Source: an uncultured Treponema sp.
Lineage (GTDB): Bacteria > Spirochaetota > Spirochaetia > Treponematales > Treponemataceae
Length of the DNA stretch: 64,000 nucleotides
Assembly: GCA_946615905.1 (NCBI GenBank)
Contig: CAMOIE010000014.1
Span: 27,479-91,478, forward strand
Direction of reading: 5' to 3'
This document shows positions 58,440 to 64,000 of this stretch, one piece after another (within the stretch, counting starts at the first letter, position 1; every line of letters starts with the position of its first letter). The translations under genes were made by a program, and so were the position numbers. The notes beneath the pieces are model-generated. The model saw only the letters and a list, made by a program, of their open reading frames with translations, was not told where the DNA came from and searched no databases.

Positions 58440-59940
58440 AAAAGCCCTCGCGTTTCAGCACTATTTTTTTACGATGCACCCGCTTACTCTGCTTTATAGC
58501 ACCAGCCGGACAAACCAGCGAGCACAAGAGGCATCCTACGCACTTGCTTCCATTCAGAGAGACAGTCCTCGCCTCTTCATTGAAAGACAGTGCCTGATGT
58601 CCGCCGTCTCTACAGCTGATAAAACATCGTCCGCACCCCATGCACTTGTCTTTGTCAATAAGCGGAAAAACGATTGAGTCTCTTTCCATATCGTCATTGG
58701 AGACAACGGAAGCGGCGGCGGCTCCAATCAGCTGACTTACAGAGGTATACCCCCTTTGCGCCATATAGATTTTAAGACCGCTGACCAAATCATCGATTAT
58801 TCGGTAGCCGAATTCCATAACCGCTGTTGTTACCTGAATACTGCCCGCGCCAAGAAGAATGAATTCCAGTGCATCTCTCCACGTTTCAACGCCGCCCATT
58901 CCGCTGATATGATGACTTTTCAAAGACCCGCACTGCGAAAGCTCCGAGATAAATCTGAGTGCAATCGGCTTTACCGCTGCCCCGGAGTATCCGCCCAACA
59001 TGGACTTTCCATGCACCGCAGGCAAGGCAACAAGGGTATCTATATTGACTCCCGTAATGGATTTTATCGTATTGATAGCAGAAATTCCGTCTGCACCGCC
59101 GCGAATCGCCGCCATTGCCGGCACCGTCATGTCAGTGATGTTCGGAGTCATCTTTGCAAGTATGGGGAGACTGCTTCCCCGCCTTGTTGCCCTTGTATAT
59201 CTTTCAACCGTTTCGGGATTCTGTCCCACATCGGAGCCGGTTCCCTTCAGCTCCATGTTGGGGCAAGAAAAGTTACATTCGATTACATCGGCTCCCGCCT
59301 CAGTGAGTTTTTTCGCAAGATACTCCCATTCCTCTTCATTGCGTCCCATAATCGACGCGATGATGACCTTAGTCGGGTAATTTTTCTTGAGTTCGCGGAA
59401 AACTTGCATATTCTCTTCTACGCTATGGTCAGAAAGCTGCTCTATATTCTTGAAGCCATAGAACTTCCCAGTGGATGACTTGACCGCAGAAAACCTCGGC
59501 GAAGCCTCATGAATGTCCATCATGCAGATTGTCTTGAACGAAACTCCAGCCCATCCCATTTCAAAAGCTCTGGCGCACATCTCATAATTGCTTGCAACTA
59601 CCGATGAGGAAAGCACAAAGGGATTCTCCAGTCTGACACCGCAGATTTCCGTGGAGATGTCGACATTTTCCATTCCAGAGATGCCTTCCATTTTCGCTTT
59701 GTCCTTCAAAAGAGCATCGAAAATGTCTGCAATAGCCACTTTTTCAGGGCAGGCTGCCATCGCTTTTTCTACCGCTTCCCGTTTGTAATCATCCGGCAAA
59801 AGGCTTGCGGCAAGCTCCGCATTGTCGAAATAAAGTGCCCGTACTATCCGTGCAATATCCATACTTTTGCAGGCTTTGGAACAAGGTGCATTGTGACACA
59901 GATTACACTTTGACAGTTCTCTTCGGGTTTTGTAGTCCAT
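58429..59940 (-). CDS. preA: PreA-type dihydropyrimidine dehydrogenase subunit with extra N-terminal Fe-S region
   Basis: Flavin enzyme that reduces pyrimidines (uracil/thymine) using NAD(P)H through a partner PreT. The 503-residue protein has a DHOD-like FMN barrel (about 95-400: NPFVLSSS, VIECNFSCPN, KMTPNITD, GGYSGAAVKPIALR, SGMGGVETWRDALEF) and two C-terminal 4Fe-4S motifs (CMGCGRCFISC and CVGCLLCSLVCP). Unlike plain PreA (about 410 residues) it also has an N-terminal cysteine cluster CNLCHNAPCSKAC (residues 12-24) as in the helical Fe-S domain of PreT or eukaryotic DPD. The start at 59940 has GGAGGA 6 nt upstream. No preT is in the window. Confidence 0.85.
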   Translation of the reverse strand: MDYKTRRELSKCNLCHNAPCSKACKSMDIARIVRALYFDNAELAASLLPDDYKREAVEKAMAACPEKVAIADIFDALLKDKAKMEGISGMENVDISTEICGVRLENPFVLSSSVVASNYEMCARAFEMGWAGVSFKTICMMDIHEASPRFSAVKSSTGKFYGFKNIEQLSDHSVEENMQVFRELKKNYPTKVIIASIMGRNEEEWEYLAKKLTEAGADVIECNFSCPNMELKGTGSDVGQNPETVERYTRATRRGSSLPILAKMTPNITDMTVPAMAAIRGGADGISAINTIKSITGVNIDTLVALPAVHGKSMLGGYSGAAVKPIALRFISELSQCGSLKSHHISGMGGVETWRDALEFILLGAGSIQVTTAVMEFGYRIIDDLVSGLKIYMAQRGYTSVSQLIGAAAASVVSNDDMERDSIVFPLIDKDKCMGCGRCFISCRDGGHQALSFNEEARTVSLNGSKCVGCLLCSLVCPAGAIKQSKRVHRKKIVLKREGFYEN

Positions 59941-59968
59941 ACTCATTCCTCCGTGCGAATACTGACAT

Positions 59969-60907
59969 TTATCGGCGACATTCCTTCTTGATAAAAGCCG
60001 GCCATATCCACATGGCAAAGAGAACCATGATAAAGCGAGCAATCAGATTTCCCCAGTGACCGCCAAAGGCCGCCACGATTGTTGCAGGAGCAAAGAATTC
60101 TTTCCAAGCGAACATAATTGCTGCCCCAGTACATGTCAAAAGCGGCAATAGCGGGGAAGAGACAGGAATCTCGTAGTGCATGTAATGCCTGTCTATGTAG
60201 CTTCCCAAAAGGAAGCCCGCGACTGCCCCGCAGGCTTTGAATGAATCGTTCATCATCTTCTGCGGATTGACAAGGAGCTTCCCGTCCACATAATCCATCG
60301 GATACGGCTTCAGCATGATGTAGGCAAGGGCTATGACAACAACGCCAAACCCCGCAAAGGTGAGTATATCTAAGATTTTGCCGTTTCCAGCTACCTTCTT
60401 TTGAACGATGCCGACTATCCATATAATAAGCACCGCTTCACAGAATCCTACGATTACATCCTGCGGCGTATGGACACCCAGAAAATTCCTTGAAAAACCG
60501 GTCAGCAGGATTAGAACGCCGCAAAGGACGGCAAGCCACCTTCGCTTGTCCTTCTGCCAGACGAATGTTGTTCCGTATGTGACCGTGGCGACCATCGTGT
60601 GCCCGCTTGGGAAAGAATATCCCGTGGCCGCCACCTTGGAGTCCCCTGCCGGTTCAATCAGGTCTGACCTAATCCAGGGACGGTATGCGCATACCGTCAG
60701 CTTGACAAGGCCGTTTACAAGCTCTCCGAGTCCCCATGTCGTTATGTAGCGGTATCCCCACTTCTTGTCAACGCCCCAGAAAATGACAAAGGGCAAGAAC
60801 GGCATAATGTCCACCGCGAATTTGGAGAGCGCGTTGAAAAATTCATCGAACACTCCGCCTGTTGCGTTTCTCAGTTCCTGCAGCCATAAAAGATATTGAA
60901 TATCCAT
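59969..60907 (-). CDS. PAP2-family membrane phosphatase
   Basis: Integral membrane lipid or isoprenoid-pyrophosphate phosphatase, 312 residues with about eight helices. All three PAP2 motifs are intact: KLTVCAYRP (K-x6-RP), YSFPSGHTM (PSGH) and SRNFLGVHTPQDV (SR-x5-H). An unusually long C-terminal membrane region follows the catalytic part. A strong ribosome binding site (GAGGAGGTGG) precedes the ATG; the preA-like gene follows 28 bp downstream, so they are probably one operon. Confidence 0.92.
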   Translation of the reverse strand: MDIQYLLWLQELRNATGGVFDEFFNALSKFAVDIMPFLPFVIFWGVDKKWGYRYITTWGLGELVNGLVKLTVCAYRPWIRSDLIEPAGDSKVAATGYSFPSGHTMVATVTYGTTFVWQKDKRRWLAVLCGVLILLTGFSRNFLGVHTPQDVIVGFCEAVLIIWIVGIVQKKVAGNGKILDILTFAGFGVVVIALAYIMLKPYPMDYVDGKLLVNPQKMMNDSFKACGAVAGFLLGSYIDRHYMHYEIPVSSPLLPLLTCTGAAIMFAWKEFFAPATIVAAFGGHWGNLIARFIMVLFAMWIWPAFIKKECRR

Positions 60908-61007
60908 AATTCCACCTCCTCGTATAAATATTCAGACTCCATCAGTATATGATTTTCTTAAGCATATTATTTGCTTTCTCTTTCAGCCTGTCTAGATGCT
61001 TCCCCTG

Positions 61008-61967
61008 TTATACATCTCCCATGCTGACCGCCAGAATGACGGAGCAGGAGATTATCAAACTGACCGCTGCCCAGCGCCTAAATCCGATTCTCTCTTTGAG
61101 GAGAATGCGGCAAAAGAACACGCCGAACACTGGCGAAATGCTGATAAGCGGAAAGGCGTAGAAAGGCTCTGCGGCAACAGCCTTCATGTATAAAAGCAAG
61201 CCAACAGTTTCCGATACCCCAGGAATAAGAGCGCGGAGATTTTCTTTGGCAAATGGATTATAGGCGCGACGGAGTTTTATACAAAGAATGATATATGGCA
61301 CGACTCCCAAAAAGAAGGCATACAATACGCTCGTCAAAAAAAGGTAGTCGTCTTCGTTAACGCCTACTCCCGCATAAGAATCGAGCATCAGGCTGTCTCC
61401 CATGCTGATAAGCGAATCCAAAAAGGCGGCAAAAAGCGGAATGAGCAGGAATAATGCCCCGTAGTGCGGGTTGTCGCGTGTCTCGGAACTGTGCGCGAAA
61501 GAGGCTTCCTTGTGCTGAAAAATCGCTAAGAGGACAATGCCTAAAAAAATGCCCGTCGCGGCTATAAAGCGCACAAAAGTACCCACTTCGGAAAGTTTTG
61601 CGGTCTTTCCTGTCACCAAATAGAAAACTGCAAGAATCACAAACGTAAAGAAAAATGTCGTCTCTTCAAGAGCCGTGGCGACCGCGCCTTCCATAAAGCG
61701 GTAGGCAGCATTGTAAAAGAACATCGCAATCAGATAGCCACCCGTAATCAAAAGGACAGGCGGGTGCATCATCAAGAGCGATGCGAATGAACTTGGGCCA
61801 TAATTGCCGGTTGCGGCACGAAAAATCGCAAACAATGCAAATGAAATGCCGGTTGGCACGATGATTTTGTACATGGCGAGTGTGTCGCCGTCGGGAGTGG
61901 CGTATTTTGTCGAAAAGTCACAGATGCCGTAAGAAATGGCGCACAAAAGCGCGTACGCAATCCACAT
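61008..61967 (-). CDS. EamA/DMT-family transporter
   Basis: A 319-residue membrane protein with ten helices in two EamA repeats, typical of drug/metabolite exporters. The start MWIAYALLCAISYGICDFSTKYA and the second-repeat AFPLISISPVFGVFFCRILLKERIG are characteristic. The ATG follows the stop of the STAS-condensation gene by 3 nt and lies 12 nt after AGGAG, so it is co-expressed with it and could export the product or take up a precursor (inference). It ends 100 bp before the PAP2 gene. Confidence 0.88.
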   Translation of the reverse strand: MWIAYALLCAISYGICDFSTKYATPDGDTLAMYKIIVPTGISFALFAIFRAATGNYGPSSFASLLMMHPPVLLITGGYLIAMFFYNAAYRFMEGAVATALEETTFFFTFVILAVFYLVTGKTAKLSEVGTFVRFIAATGIFLGIVLLAIFQHKEASFAHSSETRDNPHYGALFLLIPLFAAFLDSLISMGDSLMLDSYAGVGVNEDDYLFLTSVLYAFFLGVVPYIILCIKLRRAYNPFAKENLRALIPGVSETVGLLLYMKAVAAEPFYAFPLISISPVFGVFFCRILLKERIGFRRWAAVSLIISCSVILAVSMGDV

Positions 61968-61970
61968 CGT

Positions 61971-63524
61971 CTAATTTTCTCCTAAAAGCATATCGGTCGT
62001 AAGCGGTTCGGCTCCCGTATGCGACACCATGCGAGTAACCGCCTTGCAAAGCGCGTCGCAGAATGTTTTGACCGTTTCGTGCGCGTAGACGGCGGCATCG
62101 TACTCACAGTGCAGAAAAAACGCGCCCTCGTCACAGAGAAGTTGCACATCAAACGGCGTTTCAGGGGTCGTAGCCAAGGGGTGAGGATGCTCTTCAACAA
62201 AAAGCGGAAGCCCCGCAATCGTTTGGTCAACCATAAAGCCAAGGTCATAGTGGAAGGTCGGAAGAAAAGCATCGAGGTCTTTTTCGTACAGAGCGGAAAG
62301 CCCCGCAAAGTGAGCGGCTGCCTCTTTCCGCTGGAAAACAAGGAGCTGAATAGCTTTTTCAATCGGCAGGCTTTCGCTCATATCAAGATGGCACACCGGC
62401 TCTTCAATAAAGACCCCATGAATTCTGATGTTCTTTACAGTGCGTCCGCTCTGCACCAAAAGCGACCACGCATCTTTTTGCCCGGTCACTTTTGCTTGGG
62501 CTATGAGTGCGGCAAGCAAGAAAAACGCCTCAACATCGCCAAAATGGCTCTTTACGAGCGTTTCTGTTGCAAGCGGCACGTCCTTTTCAAAAATCTCTGT
62601 GCGGTGGACGCTTGGCTCGGAAGAAGCGACAAATCTTGGAAGCGCGTGGTGGGCAGGATTGAAAAGCGCAATTTTTTCTTCCCAATAGCGTCGGGAATCG
62701 GTCATGGCACTTTCTGTTTGTGCGTCCTCTTGTGCGCGTAGGTAGGCTTCAAATGAGTAGGGCGTGACTTTTTTCCCTTCGTAGTGGGCGGTAATGGACT
62801 TAAAGAGTAAAACGCCGAGCGTAAATCCGTCCACAATCGTGTGATGCAAGTTTGAAAACCAGTAGTTTTCTTTAGGTGTCTGGATTATGCCCACCACATA
62901 TAGACGCTCGCCAATAAGGGTAAAGGGACGCACACAAGTCTCTTTGTAAGAGGCAAATTCCTCCTCCGACATTTTTAGAGGAACGATATGCTCCCGCTCG
63001 TCTGAAAAAATCTGCACCACTTCAAGCGTTTCAGGGTCGTACACAAAGCGGATATGATAGGCATCGTTTTCGCGGTAGGTCTGGTCAATCGACACACAAA
63101 GACGGTCAAAGTCAAAATTATGGTCGAGTAAAAAGAAATTCCCTATATTGAGCATTGTGCTTTTCGCGTCCAAAAGCTGGGTATCAAGCAGCCACCGCTG
63201 CATCGCGGTAAGTTTGAGAGGCTTCTTGTTTTCAGTGAGCTTGGTTAGAACGGAAAGTGGCTCGAAAAAACGCATGACTTCAAGCGCAGTTTGCACCTCG
63301 TGCGAAAGCCCGCAAAGCCTAAGGGAGCTGCCGCTATTTTCCAAAAGCCGCCTGAGCCGCAAGAGAGAACTCACGCCGGAAGCCGAAATCGTTTCGAGCG
63401 CAGAAAGGTCAAGGGTGAACTTTCCGCCCGGCTTGTTTTGCTGTACGACATCTTTAACCGCATTCTCAAACGGCGAGCAGTCGTTTTCTGATAGTGTTTC
63501 TACAGGAATCTGTGTATTTTTCAT
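61971..63524 (-). CDS. STAS domain fused to an NRPS-type condensation domain
   Basis: A 517-residue fusion. Residues 1-97 form a STAS domain with the SASG phospho-acceptor place (Ser48 in LETISASGVSSLL). Residues 104-517 form a complete condensation domain: C1-like LTAMQRWLLDTQLLD (105-119), the catalytic HHTIVDG (227-233, matching HHxxxDG), and the downstream strands to the end. There is no adenylation, carrier or thioesterase domain, so it may act as a stand-alone acyl- or aminoacyl-transferase on a carrier-bound substrate. The ATG overlaps the stop of the next upstream gene, also a condensation protein, and EamA follows by 3 nt. Confidence 0.85.
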   Translation of the reverse strand: MKNTQIPVETLSENDCSPFENAVKDVVQQNKPGGKFTLDLSALETISASGVSSLLRLRRLLENSGSSLRLCGLSHEVQTALEVMRFFEPLSVLTKLTENKKPLKLTAMQRWLLDTQLLDAKSTMLNIGNFFLLDHNFDFDRLCVSIDQTYRENDAYHIRFVYDPETLEVVQIFSDEREHIVPLKMSEEEFASYKETCVRPFTLIGERLYVVGIIQTPKENYWFSNLHHTIVDGFTLGVLLFKSITAHYEGKKVTPYSFEAYLRAQEDAQTESAMTDSRRYWEEKIALFNPAHHALPRFVASSEPSVHRTEIFEKDVPLATETLVKSHFGDVEAFFLLAALIAQAKVTGQKDAWSLLVQSGRTVKNIRIHGVFIEEPVCHLDMSESLPIEKAIQLLVFQRKEAAAHFAGLSALYEKDLDAFLPTFHYDLGFMVDQTIAGLPLFVEEHPHPLATTPETPFDVQLLCDEGAFFLHCEYDAAVYAHETVKTFCDALCKAVTRMVSHTGAEPLTTDMLLGEN

Positions 63525-64000
63525 ATTTCCTCCCCCATGCCTTGCACAAGGCTTTTTAGTGATTTTTCTATGTCCGAAATGAATGATTCTATGAAATCCC
63601 GTGAATACAGGTTTAAAAGAAAACTCATCTCAAGCGCAAATGAGTTTTCTTTTTCAAAGACTTGGAGCGAAAGTTTTGAAAAAAGCCCCGCCGCATCGTC
63701 TTCACCCTTGTTCTCGCCGATGGGAATCGGAGACTCCCAGTAACCTTCCTCGTCGTCTTCAAACCAGTTTGTCGGAACGCTCTTTCCGTTTAGAAAAAAC
63801 TCCCTTTTCTTAGGCTGGAAGATGTATAAATAGTCGAAGAATTCCGGGTAGGTTTCTGTGAGCCAGTCGAGCGGCAAGACGGATTGGCTCATTCCCGCGA
63901 CTAATTGATTTTGCAGGGAAAGGAACCACGACTTTAGTTTTTCATGGTCGCTAGTTCTGGTGTTTTCGGGGGCGGTTTCTACAGAGACTGGAAGACCCGT
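63521..64000 (-). CDS. C-terminal part of another condensation-domain (NRPS-like) protein, partial
   Basis: The frame is open to the window edge, 159 residues visible. The pattern is that of the last third of an NRPS condensation domain: TGLPVSVET (family NTLPVRV), the helix KLKSWFLSLQNQLVAGMSQSVLPL, FFDYLYIFQP (family FDTLFVFEN) and the closing LSLQVFEKENSFALEMSFLLNLYSRDFIESFI. The protein ends right after the domain, with no adenylation domain behind it. The stop overlaps the STAS-condensation start (ATGA). N-terminal parts and any further modules lie outside the window. Confidence 0.8.
   Translation of the reverse strand, partial: TGLPVSVETAPENTRTSDHEKLKSWFLSLQNQLVAGMSQSVLPLDWLTETYPEFFDYLYIFQPKKREFFLNGKSVPTNWFEDDEEGYWESPIPIGENKGEDDAAGLFSKLSLQVFEKENSFALEMSFLLNLYSRDFIESFISDIEKSLKSLVQGMGEEI

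Noticed and set aside
1..64000. CRISPR arrays, rRNA genes, riboswitches of common classes
   Set aside because: No regularly spaced direct repeats of CRISPR type, no rRNA-like stretch, and no leader with recognisable riboswitch consensus was seen on reading both strands; short or divergent riboswitches could be missed without a covariance search.

Overview
The window looks like chromosome of a host-associated (gut or rumen type) Treponema or close spirochaete relative. This rests on the style of the protein set (an 'excisionase-HTH plus receiver' regulator, membrane diguanylate cyclases, a CHASE-type sensor, AsnA-type asparagine synthetase, the grpE-dnaK-dnaJ order) and on moderate GC with long A/T tracts between genes. 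The genus is an inference; no rRNA is present. Only one tRNA (Asn, GTT) was found. No CRISPR array, integrase or transposase gene is visible.

Layout. 0-3.5 kb: an M16-like protein without its zinc motifs and 5-formyl-THF cyclo-ligase. 3.5-4.0 kb: a gene-free stretch with GC-rich hairpin repeats, tRNA-Asn with its own promoter and terminator, and a second copy of the tRNA 3' tail. 4.1-8.2 kb: grpE-dnaK-dnaJ. 8.3-17.2 kb: mostly single housekeeping genes (M28 peptidase, guanine deaminase, argG, purC, LUD protein, 2-hydroxyacid dehydrogenase, a radical-SAM-like protein without cluster cysteines, asnA). 17.2-25.9 kb: RsmI-like methylase, an output-less CHASE protein, a sugar isomerase, a NUC1 nuclease, a MATE exporter, a transglutaminase-like protein and a phosphatidylethanolamine operon (VTT protein, pssA, psd). 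26-33.6 kb: acyl-CoA synthetase with a lipase-like partner, two related hydrolases (one apparently dead), a PgsA-like synthase and a cytidylate-kinase-like protein. 33.9-35.7 kb: fabD-fabG. 35.9-43.1 kb: a sugar-acid catabolic locus (enolase-superfamily dehydratase, binding lipoprotein, IclR regulator, DapA-type aldolase, GarR-type reductase, Fe-alcohol dehydrogenase) with a candidate shared operator. 43.1-51.2 kb: diguanylate cyclases, HTH-receiver regulator, SppA, CYTH protein and aldose epimerase.

51.3-64 kb is the accessory part, read almost entirely on the minus strand: orphan PotD, a STAS-kinase fusion, a phosphatase lipoprotein, a YoeB toxin remnant, a TRAP transporter whose large permease is fused to its own binding protein, a truncated adenosine deaminase, a PreA-type enzyme with an extra N-terminal Fe-S region, a PAP2 phosphatase, an EamA exporter, a STAS-condensation-domain fusion, and the C-terminal end of another condensation (NRPS-type) protein running off the window. 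The two STAS fusions, one with a kinase-fold partner and one with a peptide-bond-forming-type domain, are the best candidate for an undescribed system.

Two genome-wide patterns stand out. About ten genes have a -10-like hexamer 6-7 nt before the ATG and no Shine-Dalgarno, as expected for leaderless mRNAs, while genes inside operons have good ribosome binding sites. Several families of GC-rich hairpin-forming repeats occupy the intergenic spaces.
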